Positions 14,856 through 20,916 of a stretch of 37,532 bases of DNA are shown here, one piece after another. The stretch comes from a virus, in IMG/VR virus record IMGVR_UViG_3300048121_000202, positions 1-37,532 of that record. One strand, written 5' to 3'. A program made the position numbers and the translations under genes. Below the pieces are notes generated by a model, which was given only the letters and a program-made list of their open reading frames with translations, made no database searches and was not told the origin of the DNA. Each line of letters begins with the position of its first letter. The first letter of the stretch is position 1.

Positions 14856-15178
14856 GTAAAGTAACATTTAAACTAAACCGCAATGAATTTGTAGATTGGA
14901 TGTATGAAGATTTTGATACATGCGAATTAATGGAGGCTTGGGAAAATGGAGAAACGCCTGAAGAACATGCATTAAGTATTGCAGGATTATTTCCAATACG
15001 ACATATCAAGAACTGGGAAGCAATAAAGCATTATTGGGATGATGTTCCTTATAAAGGAGAAATGGATAACGATAATAAAACCTTTAATTCATGGTCTGAG
15101 TATTATGAAGATGACGGACATGTTGAAGGTATACCCGACAATCTAAAGGTTGAATGGGTTTATGAGGAGCAAGACTAA
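14852..15178 (+). CDS. Strongly acidic hypothetical protein
   Basis: The 108-residue protein starts MSKVTFKLNRNEFVDWMYED and is dominated by Asp, Glu, Trp and Tyr, with 'WSEYYEDDGHVEGIPDN' near the C terminus. High negative charge in a small early phage protein is a property shared by DNA-mimic inhibitors of restriction systems and nucleoid proteins, but I see no specific match. It has a good GAGGAGG ribosome-binding site, starts in an ATGA overlap and ends in a TAATG overlap. Confidence 0.75.
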   Translation: MSKVTFKLNRNEFVDWMYEDFDTCELMEAWENGETPEEHALSIAGLFPIRHIKNWEAIKHYWDDVPYKGEMDNDNKTFNSWSEYYEDDGHVEGIPDNLKVEWVYEEQD

Positions 15179-15267
15179 TGAAACACGATCTAATGATGCG
15201 AATATCAATCATAGGATTATTAACCTGTGTATGGATACTTTATCTAATCAATGGCGGTGCAATGTGA
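15178..15267 (+). CDS. Single-span membrane microprotein (29 residues)
   Basis: The protein MKHDLMMRISIIGLLTCV plus WILYLINGGAM has a basic N terminus and one hydrophobic helix (about 8-25), so an N-in orientation is expected. Both ends overlap neighbours (TAATG at the start, GTGA at the stop). It is the second such microprotein in the operon and shares no clear sequence with the first. The coupling supports real translation; function is unknown. Confidence 0.65.
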   Translation: MKHDLMMRISIIGLLTCVWILYLINGGAM

Positions 15268-15542
15268 AGATTGACTCAATCCAACTAGAACAAGCAACCG
15301 CATACATTCTGGAAACCAATAAATACATATATGAACAGGCACAGGAACTGGCAAAACAACATCTAGAATCTAGCGACAATAAGAACTTTAAAGCTAGAAT
15401 CAAACGCTATGAACCTGAGAGCAAAGAAACACTTTTACATTTTACTGATGAAATTACTGCATGGGCAGAATGTGAAAAGAACTACCCTCTAATGGATTTC
15501 ATATACAAATTCTTTCAAATCAAAAAGGGGTATTATGAATAG
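15264..15542 (+). CDS. Hypothetical protein with GTG start
   Basis: The protein is 92 residues if started at the GTG in the GTGA overlap with the membrane microprotein. The same frame is open 114 nt further upstream but would overlap two other genes. The protein (KIDSIQLEQATAYILETNKY, then IYEQAQELAKQHLESSDNKN) is largely helical and charged, with Trp/Tyr-rich C-terminal sequence 'NYPLMDFIYKFFQIKKGYYE'. It overlaps the next gene by 8 nt. I do not recognise the family. Confidence 0.7.
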   Translation: MKIDSIQLEQATAYILETNKYIYEQAQELAKQHLESSDNKNFKARIKRYEPESKETLLHFTDEITAWAECEKNYPLMDFIYKFFQIKKGYYE

Positions 15543-15702
15543 AGTGCAAATACAAGGGACTACAATTTTTGGATACGTCAGAGAAGATTATAAAGACTCA
15601 GACAAAACCAAGGTTGATTTCCTAGACGAAGAAACAAACCAAGTAATTAAAGTAACTAAAAACCAAATTAAGGAAACTTATCAAAAAGAGAGGTATAACT
15701 AA
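15535..15702 (+). CDS. Small beta-rich hypothetical protein
   Basis: A 55-residue protein starts MNRVQIQGTTIFGYVREDYK and continues 'VDFLDEETNQVIKVTKNQIK'. Several short beta strands suggest a small barrel (OB- or SH3-like), but that is a guess. An AAAGGGG Shine-Dalgarno sequence within the previous gene supports the start, and 8 nt overlap that gene. The next gene starts 1 nt after this stop. Confidence 0.7.
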   Translation: MNRVQIQGTTIFGYVREDYKDSDKTKVDFLDEETNQVIKVTKNQIKETYQKERYN

Positions 15703-15703
15703 A

Positions 15704-15928
15704 ATGACGAAAACATTATTACAAAGCAGAATTACACATAAAGAAACTAAAAAACCTTATGTGCTTTTAAAACAAGAGGGCAATAAATACTATATTGATG
15801 TTCTTGAATACAAGGGTAACAAATACGAGCCAAAAAGAAAAAGCGGTATTTATTCAGACATTGAATATTTTAAAACTTACGATGAGGCAGATACTTCATT
15901 CATTCAATCTTGTTTAGGGTATAATTAA
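15704..15928 (+). CDS. Last small gene of the plus-strand operon
   Basis: This 74-residue basic protein starts MTKTLLQSRITHKETKKPYV and contains 'YYIDVLEYKGNKYEPKRKSG' (about 29-48), with an alternating strand pattern and an acidic end. The ribosome-binding site (AGAGAGG) lies in the previous gene. A 15-bp stem-loop starts 10 nt after its stop. I do not recognise a family. Confidence 0.75.
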   Translation: MTKTLLQSRITHKETKKPYVLLKQEGNKYYIDVLEYKGNKYEPKRKSGIYSDIEYFKTYDEADTSFIQSCLGYN

Positions 15929-15937
15929 CCAATCACG

Positions 15938-15994
15938 AAGGCCGAGGCGAGTATCCTCAAACCCCCTAAAGTATAAACTACTCGTCTTGGCTTT
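15938..15994 (+). terminator. Long stem-loop between convergent operons
   Basis: AAGGCCGAGGCGAGT (15938-15952) pairs with ACTCGTCTTGGCTTT (15980-15994) across a 27-nt loop. In plus-strand RNA all 15 positions pair, three of them as G-U. In minus-strand RNA the same three positions are A-C mismatches. The structure therefore appears kept for the plus transcript. No uridine tract follows, so termination may need a factor. Its right arm lies inside the last codons of the convergent gene. Confidence 0.6.
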
Positions 15995-16415
15995 CCCTTT
16001 CCAACATCACGCCCAAACCAACAAACAAAAAATGTTTATGTTGAACTCCTGCCTTCAAGTTTCTTAACACCTTCTTCTCTTTATCAATAGCACACCAAAT
16101 AATATTCTGATCCATAAGATTCTGAATACCTTTACTAACCGTATGCCTGTTCATGCCAATCATTAACGCCAAGTAGCTAACCGCATCATGGCTTGAATAA
16201 TCCTGTGCCGAATACCTCTCGCAAAGAGCATACAAGACTAGCTTCTCCCTACCCTTTATATCCGTTCTACCTAAATGTTTCTTATACCACTTCCAGACGA
16301 CCTTCTTCAGCTTCGAATAGTTCTTATACTTCATAGCTAGACCGTAAGGTATCAATCCACTTTCCTCTGGACTCTCAATCGCTTCAACAACTAACCACCA
16401 TTTCGTATTCTTCAA
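15978..16415 (-). CDS. Winged-helix DNA-binding protein (replication/regulatory)
   Basis: The 145-residue protein uses a TTG start lying directly after the upstream TAG; the first internal ATG is 27 codons in. The centre (about 57-105) is a winged helix of the HTH_36 kind: 'GREKLVLYALCERYSAQDYS', then 'SYLALMIGMNRHTVSKGIQN' as recognition region and 'LMDQNIIW' leading into the wing. Such domains occur in plasmid/phage replication initiators (DnaD/RepA N-termini) and in repressors. It is the second gene of a two-gene unit downstream of the 23-bp tandem repeats, which are obvious candidate targets. The 3' end overlaps the convergent stem-loop. Confidence 0.75.
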   Translation of the reverse strand: MKNTKWWLVVEAIESPEESGLIPYGLAMKYKNYSKLKKVVWKWYKKHLGRTDIKGREKLVLYALCERYSAQDYSSHDAVSYLALMIGMNRHTVSKGIQNLMDQNIIWCAIDKEKKVLRNLKAGVQHKHFLFVGLGVMLERESQDE

Positions 16416-16781
16416 CTAACTAACCGCCTTGAGACTAAAATCCCTTTTCGTAAACCAATCATTTATTAAATCCATTGAGCCTTCACACACTCTATACACT
16501 CGCTTCCTCTTATCCTTCCCCACATCCTTGCACATATATCCTCTCGCTACAAAGTCGTCTAACACCGTTGCTATCGTTGACCTACTCCCCATGCTGCTAG
16601 GCAATAGTTCCACTATTGTTTCAAAATTAATGCTTTTGCTACTCGCGTTAGCAATAGCAACCTCTAAGACTAAAACATAATGTAACGGGTCAGACCACCA
16701 AAACGACATGAATCCTCTCTGCCTTCTGTTTCTATAAAACTGATCCTTTGCTTCTATCATTCTTGCTTCTAACTGTTTCAT
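16416..16781 (-). CDS. MarR-like winged-helix protein
   Basis: The 121-residue protein has an N-terminal helix (MKQLEARMIEAKDQFYRNRR) and a winged helix about residues 48-105. The latter reads 'INFETIVELLPSSMGSRSTI', 'ATVLDDFVARGYMCKDVGKD', then wing 'KRKRVYRV'. The 'STI..vLddfvarGym.kd...D.R.r.Y.v' pattern is MarR/IclR-like. An AGGAG ribosome-binding site fits. No ligand domain is attached. It is first in a pair with the adjacent winged-helix gene and could control lysogeny, or form a replication initiator acting at the 23-bp repeats 150 bp upstream. No CI-like repressor was seen elsewhere, which makes this pair the main candidate. Confidence 0.75.
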   Translation of the reverse strand: MKQLEARMIEAKDQFYRNRRQRGFMSFWWSDPLHYVLVLEVAIANASSKSINFETIVELLPSSMGSRSTIATVLDDFVARGYMCKDVGKDKRKRVYRVCEGSMDLINDWFTKRDFSLKAVS

Positions 16782-16995
16782 TGTTTCTTGCTCCTATAAA
16801 TTTTATCGATTCATGTAGTGATTTGTTACATTATTACAACCCAGCTTTATGAGTAAATATTACTGATATTTTTTTCCCTGAGAGATGAGCCGCAAGGCTC
16901 ACTCTCTCTATTAGTCTAGTCTTGGATATTCGGCTACCCGTATAGCCGATAATCGGCTAGGCATCTATACGATAATCGGCTACCCGTGTATCCGA
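16782..16995. promoter_or_regulatory. Non-coding regulatory gap between winged-helix genes and the 43-residue gene
   Basis: This 214-bp gap has no gene. It holds the leader of the winged-helix pair (a TTTACT...TAATAA promoter-like pair on the minus strand near 16830-16860 is weak), a stable 12-bp hairpin (16880-16908) and three 23-bp tandem repeats (16928-16996). The density of structured sequence suggests an origin or operator region. Confidence 0.55.
16880..16908. other. 12-bp hairpin with GCAA tetraloop
   Basis: GAGAGATGAGCC (16880-16891) pairs with GGCTCACTCTCTC (16896-16908) with one bulged C (16902) around a four-base loop. On the plus strand the loop is GCAA, a GNRA tetraloop. Neither strand has a following uridine run, so it does not look like a standard intrinsic terminator. 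It may be an RNA-processing, transcript-stability or origin structure. Confidence 0.55.
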
Positions 16996-16996
16996 T
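16928..16996. repeat. Three 23-bp tandem repeats, iteron-like
   Basis: Units lie at 16928-16950, 16951-16973 and 16974-16996, head to tail with no spacer. Each starts A(A/T)TCGGCTA and ends CGAT. Unit 1 contains a perfect 7-bp dyad, TCGGCTA and TAGCCGA, around a 6-bp centre; units 2 and 3 keep partial dyads. A 23-bp period is just over two helical turns, so bound proteins would line up on one face. This is typical of replication iterons or cooperative operators. Two winged-helix genes lie immediately downstream. Confidence 0.85.
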
Positions 16997-17127
16997 TACT
17001 TTTTCTTTTCGTCCTTCTTTTCAGTCTCTTTTTTGGTCTTTTTCTTACCAAATATCCTATCCCAATTATCCTCAAATACTTTTTTATCTACTTGTCTTGG
17101 TCGTTGGTCGCTTCCCTTTCCGTTCAT
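16996..17127 (-). CDS. Small Lys-rich conserved phage protein (43 residues)
   Basis: The 43-residue protein starts MNGKGSDQRPRQVDKKVFED, continues NWDRIFGKKK and ends in a Lys/Glu-rich tail. The 'GSxQRPRQVDxxxFExNWDxIFG' pattern is one I have seen in many phage genomes as a tiny unannotated gene; function is unknown. The start overlaps the methyltransferase stop by one base (TAATG), with GGAGAT as ribosome-binding site. The last base of the third 23-bp repeat coincides with the final base of its stop codon. Confidence 0.78.
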   Translation of the reverse strand: MNGKGSDQRPRQVDKKVFEDNWDRIFGKKKTKKETEKKDEKKK

Positions 17128-17978
17128 TATTTAATCTCCATGTTTTTTAATATGTGTGCAATTGTTTCTATAGTCCAACCATTACCCAACATTTTATATC
17201 GCTGCGTATTGCTTACATGGTTAGTATAATTATCTGGTACTGTTTGTAATCGTTCACACTCAACTGGGGTTAGTTTTCGCCATTTTGTTTCTTTAGTTTC
17301 TATAACACCATAAGGAACGCCTTTGTGCATATTTGCTGTTAAACACATACCCTTTTCGCTTTCATGTTTTATATAAATATCTTTTCTAGTTTTACCTCCA
17401 GACCACTTACTTGAACTTCTATTCATGTAATCAATAGCTTTATCTGATAAACCCTCTACTTCTTTTGTCTCTAATATATCCCTTAAAACTATACCTCTTT
17501 GTTCAGGCTGTTCTATTCCAGGTATGTTAGTCCAATAATATCTAACCCTATTCTGTGCTGATACCAACGCTGAATTAATCATTATTGGCTCGACACCCAT
17601 GTATTCAGATATAACATCTAAGTATTCTTTTTTCATTCTTACATTTTCTAATAAAAAATATTTAGGTTTAAGATGTTTTACAGCTCTCCAAAAACAAAAA
17701 AATAAAGCACTTCTTGGGTCATCAAACGCTAACTGTTTACCAGCAAAACTAAATCCTTGGCATGGACTACCACCCATAATTAAATCAATTTGCGGTAACT
17801 CATCATAGTTAATCTTTGTTACATCTCCAATTTGTATAATATCTGGATAATTAGCTTCACTAACTTTCATAGCATACTTATCTATTTCACTAGCGTAATA
17901 ATTATCTACTTTAATACCAAGACGATCTAAAGCGATACGCCCACAACTCATGCCATCAAATAGGCTTAATACATTCAT
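17127..17978 (-). CDS. DNA (cytosine-5) methyltransferase
   Basis: The 283-residue enzyme has all main C5-methyltransferase motifs. Motif I is 'LSLFDGMSCGRIAL' (4-17, AdoMet binding); motif IV 'GGSPCQGFSFAG' has the catalytic Cys73. Motif VI is 'ENVR' (111-114), motif VIII 'QNRVR' (142-146) and motif X 'GNGWT' (265-269). Residues about 150-240 form the short target-recognition domain. It transfers a methyl group to C5 of cytosine in a sequence not readable from the gene. No matching restriction endonuclease is adjacent, so it is an orphan enzyme, probably protecting phage DNA from host restriction or marking it for regulation. A strong GGAGAAAGGA leader supports the start. The neighbours are primase-helicase and the 43-residue gene. 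Confidence 0.93.
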   Translation of the reverse strand: MNVLSLFDGMSCGRIALDRLGIKVDNYYASEIDKYAMKVSEANYPDIIQIGDVTKINYDELPQIDLIMGGSPCQGFSFAGKQLAFDDPRSALFFCFWRAVKHLKPKYFLLENVRMKKEYLDVISEYMGVEPIMINSALVSAQNRVRYYWTNIPGIEQPEQRGIVLRDILETKEVEGLSDKAIDYMNRSSSKWSGGKTRKDIYIKHESEKGMCLTANMHKGVPYGVIETKETKWRKLTPVECERLQTVPDNYTNHVSNTQRYKMLGNGWTIETIAHILKNMEIK

Positions 17979-17990
17979 TTTCCTTTCTCC

Positions 17991-19847
17991 TTAGTCCCAA
18001 TCAAAGGACGTTTTATTTTCTAATATTTCCAGAACTGCACCACGTCTAACCAAAGTCTTGGTTTCATAGTCTACATTTCCAGAGTTACTTTTAACCAGAC
18101 TGGCTTTAACGACTGCCATTCTGTCTACCTTTATGCCTTGCTCCATGCATATCTTTTCGCACGTATCGTTATCCGCTAACCACATAGCTATCGCAAACCT
18201 AACACTATCAGTGATACTTGATGCACCACGAATTTCAGCACGGTGCGAAAGTGCATCGTCTGAATCATTGGTAAGGGCAGATTTTGCCAAGTGATGAACT
18301 GTAAGAGTCGTAACACCTAATCTGGCTGATATGTTTGCACAATAAGAACCCCATAACTGGCCAACTTCATTACTTGAACTGATATTACCAGTCGTAAATG
18401 CTTGTAATGGGTCGAATACAACCAGTTTTAAGTTTGGAATACCTTTTAATTCTTCTACTAACTCTGTCGCTTGTGCTGTTACTCCCTCTTCTCTCAACAA
18501 AATCATTGGTTCTTTTTGTTCTGGAATCGGAAATACATAAACATCATACTCAGATTGAAACCTAAGTCCCATAGGATCAAGTGCATCAATCCTTCTATGT
18601 ACTTCAGACAAATCATCTTCAGCCGCGAATATTACAGTTGACCCTTTTTGTTTTATGGTTTTACCCCACCAGTTACCACCAGTCGCAATGCCCAGAGCCA
18701 ACTGAATCATTGATAAAGACTTACCAACGCCACCAACTGCCGCAATGATTCCAGGTTTACCAAAAGGAATGAAGCTATCTACCAACCATTCTATTGGTTT
18801 AGGTTCTTCAACAAAGTTTCTTATTGCATATTGTCTAATATTAAACTTAGACTCTACTAACTCTAACTTAACTTGATCTAAACCCTTCTCTAAATACAGG
18901 TCGTTAAAGTCTCCAACAATAGAAGGCAATCTGGAAACTGCATTACTAATACTGCTAACAACTTCATTGGCACATTTCTCGCCTATTCCAGAAGTATCAT
19001 TATCAAGTGCAATTATAAACTTTGCACTAGTGATAGAACGCAACCTGTTACACGCTGTTAAACAGAAATTTGCAGAGAATACCACCGCGACAGGTAGACC
19101 TGTAGCTTCGTATATAGAGCTTCCTGTGGCGTATCCTTCACATAAAATAATCGTTTCTAAACTAGGTAATTCATCTGCCTTACAACCAATTAAGAATACA
19201 TTACCCTTAACTTCTCCGCCTCCTGCAAACTTTTTACTGCCATCTGGCATGATGTATTGCAAAGACTTTATTTCTGAAACTAATAACCCATTATCATTAT
19301 TTCTTATGATAGAATGCACCCCGATTAATAGGTTTCCATTAATCGTTTTTAAACCATAATTTTTAATACCTTTATCTGTGAGATACTTATGATCTATAAC
19401 TTCATTCGCACTAGCAAACTTTTCTTTAACATATATGGCAACCTGTTGGTGCTGTATTTTCTTAGCCTCTTCTCTCCGCTTTTGTGCCTCCTCGAGCTTG
19501 GTTTGTAATACCCTTTTTTGCTCGGCAGACATCTCATTAGGATTGTAAGAAGTAAACTTGTTCTCTAAATTAGTACGCCAGTTACCGTAAACGCATACAA
19601 AGTTTTGATCTAACTGGTTATAAACATAATACCCAGAACGCTCTCCACCTTTATCTGGTCTATGTGTTGGCCCAGCACTTACAGGAACTCTAACTAAGTT
19701 TCCTGTTGTATCTAAGAAATCAACCAACAAACCATGAGAACGCATCTCATTGATTAAGTCAGCATTAGATTTACTTGTATTACTAAAGGCATAGTTCTGA
19801 TCGAGAACAATACCCTTGTCTCCATAAAATTTTGTTAAGTCAGTCAT
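17991..19847 (-). CDS. Primase-helicase (Toprim + RepA-like AAA ATPase)
   Basis: The protein is 618 residues from MTDLTKFYGDKG. A TTG 13 codons upstream is an alternative but lies deeper in the preceding gene. The N-terminal domain (about 1-130) is of the kind preceding phage/plasmid Toprim primases. Residues about 225-300 are a Toprim catalytic core, with Glu237 in 'ILCEGYATG' and Asp282/Asp284 in 'ALDNDTSG'. Residues about 350-560 are a RecA-fold helicase of the RepA/AAA_25 type, with Walker A 'VGGVGKS' (371-377) and Walker B 'KLVVFDPLQAF' (Asp479). It should prime and unwind phage DNA at the fork. No zinc-binding domain is present, unlike T7 gp4; a separate Cys-rich protein is encoded just upstream and overlaps by 8 nt. 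Confidence 0.9.
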   Translation of the reverse strand: MTDLTKFYGDKGIVLDQNYAFSNTSKSNADLINEMRSHGLLVDFLDTTGNLVRVPVSAGPTHRPDKGGERSGYYVYNQLDQNFVCVYGNWRTNLENKFTSYNPNEMSAEQKRVLQTKLEEAQKRREEAKKIQHQQVAIYVKEKFASANEVIDHKYLTDKGIKNYGLKTINGNLLIGVHSIIRNNDNGLLVSEIKSLQYIMPDGSKKFAGGGEVKGNVFLIGCKADELPSLETIILCEGYATGSSIYEATGLPVAVVFSANFCLTACNRLRSITSAKFIIALDNDTSGIGEKCANEVVSSISNAVSRLPSIVGDFNDLYLEKGLDQVKLELVESKFNIRQYAIRNFVEEPKPIEWLVDSFIPFGKPGIIAAVGGVGKSLSMIQLALGIATGGNWWGKTIKQKGSTVIFAAEDDLSEVHRRIDALDPMGLRFQSEYDVYVFPIPEQKEPMILLREEGVTAQATELVEELKGIPNLKLVVFDPLQAFTTGNISSSNEVGQLWGSYCANISARLGVTTLTVHHLAKSALTNDSDDALSHRAEIRGASSITDSVRFAIAMWLADNDTCEKICMEQGIKVDRMAVVKASLVKSNSGNVDYETKTLVRRGAVLEILENKTSFDWD

Positions 19848-20217
19848 CAGCCTGTGCCTTGGAGTTATTGAGATAACTTGACACAAGCCTTCTTATAAAA
19901 CTAATCCTGTCTTCTTTAGTCCATTCATGTAGGACAAACGATTTATTCTTTTTGGAAACTTCTAAGTATTTTGATTTACTTTCCGTGAGTGCAACAGATA
20001 ACAGCTCCTCATTAATCTGTGCGAAATTTTTAATATGCTCCATTTTTTTACCTTCTCCAATAAGTTTAAGATGTTCGTAACAACAAGCACCTTTAATCTT
20101 GCCATTACGGATATGAAGTAACGGAGAGCTAAGTCCATGACAGTATGAACATAGACTCGGCCTCCGATACTTAAGATCATCATTATTAAAAAGGTAGGTC
20201 GTCTTCGTCTTCGACAT
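19840..20217 (-). CDS. Small Cys-rich (putative zinc-binding) replication-module protein
   Basis: The protein is 125 residues from MSKTKTTYLFNNDDLKYRRP. The open frame is longer, but this ATG gives the least overlap (32 nt) with the DUF669 gene. Cys23/Cys26 ('CSYC') and Cys45/Cys46 with His49 ('CCYEH') could hold one zinc ion. The rest is basic and helical (YLEVSKKNKSFVLHEWTKED). It ends 8 nt inside the primase-helicase gene, so the two are translationally coupled. It could supply the zinc-binding function missing from that primase, or be an unrelated DNA-binding accessory. Family not recognised. Confidence 0.72.
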   Translation of the reverse strand: MSKTKTTYLFNNDDLKYRRPSLCSYCHGLSSPLLHIRNGKIKGACCYEHLKLIGEGKKMEHIKNFAQINEELLSVALTESKSKYLEVSKKNKSFVLHEWTKEDRISFIRRLVSSYLNNSKAQADD

Positions 20218-20683
20218 CGCTAGGGAACATTTCCTCTTTATCTTCTTTTGGTAATACGTCTTTAGGGTCAGCATTTTCTTTAGTAGCAGTAGAACCATAA
20301 GGCTTCCAACCATTACCAAAGTCATCTTTTATTTCTAAATAACCCTTCTCGCCAACGACTAATTCGCCTTCGACTTTTTTACCCAGAAGTTCATCAGTGT
20401 TTTTCATTGATGCTACTCCCATTGCATTAAGCATTTTCATTAATGACTCTCTGCCTATCTCAACAGGCTTGTCATTATTATGTGCCATTGTGAAAGCATG
20501 ACTAACTTTTATAATCTCGCCTTCTACTTCAAAGTGAATCTTCAAAGCCTTCCAACCATTCCTACCCTCAATCATTTCTGATCCAGCGTATTCAAAGTTG
20601 TATCTTCCAGGCTTTACCCTATCTCCACCGCCAGAGCTTTCTCCAGCTTCTATTTTATCCAAACCAAATTCTGTTAAATCCAT
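20186..20683 (-). CDS. DUF669 single-stranded-DNA-binding-like protein
   Basis: The protein is 165 residues from MDLTEFGLDKIEAGES; GGAGGT is ideally spaced for this ATG rather than one 27 nt upstream. The body 'VKPGRYNFEYAGSEMIEGRN' and 'GWKALKIHFEVEG', then 'GRESLMKMLNAMG', matches DUF669, which usually sits with phage recombinase or Sak4 ATPase genes. The C terminus is a disordered acidic tail ending 'DVEDEDDLPF', closely like the bacterial SSB tail (DDIPF) that recruits replication and repair partners. It most likely coats ssDNA and recruits the neighbouring ATPase and nucleases. Confidence 0.85.
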   Translation of the reverse strand: MDLTEFGLDKIEAGESSGGGDRVKPGRYNFEYAGSEMIEGRNGWKALKIHFEVEGEIIKVSHAFTMAHNNDKPVEIGRESLMKMLNAMGVASMKNTDELLGKKVEGELVVGEKGYLEIKDDFGNGWKPYGSTATKENADPKDVLPKEDKEEMFPSDVEDEDDLPF

Positions 20684-20721
20684 GTTGTTACCTCCGTAAA
20701 AATTTAACAATTAATAATTGA

Positions 20722-20916
20722 CTACCCAGGATCATATTCCTCGTAATCACTAGCTCGACTTATTTCTTCTTCAAGTGCATCAACAATATCTGCTAAGACT
20801 CTGTTCGCACCCAACGGGAGAATAAGGTCATCATCTCCGTTTTTATCCATACAATCTTCAACTAATATTTTAGCTTTAGTCATAAAGTAGATTATTTTTT
20901 CTTGCTGAGTTGCCAT
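20722..20916 (-). CDS. Small acidic hypothetical protein in recombination module
   Basis: A 64-residue protein starts MATQQEKIIYFMTKAKILVE and is mainly helical. 'GANRVLADIVDALEEEISRA' is followed by an acidic end (DYEEYDPG). The ATG overlaps the stop of the ATPase gene by one base (TAATG), so they are coupled. No family is recognised. Its place between the Sak4-like ATPase and DUF669 suggests an accessory role in recombination or replication. Confidence 0.75.
   Translation of the reverse strand: MATQQEKIIYFMTKAKILVEDCMDKNGDDDLILPLGANRVLADIVDALEEEISRASDYEEYDPG

Noticed and set aside
16928-16996. CRISPR array
   Set aside because: The units are contiguous with no spacers and vary in sequence, and no Cas operon is present. 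The single Cas4-like protein is a phage DUF2800 nuclease.
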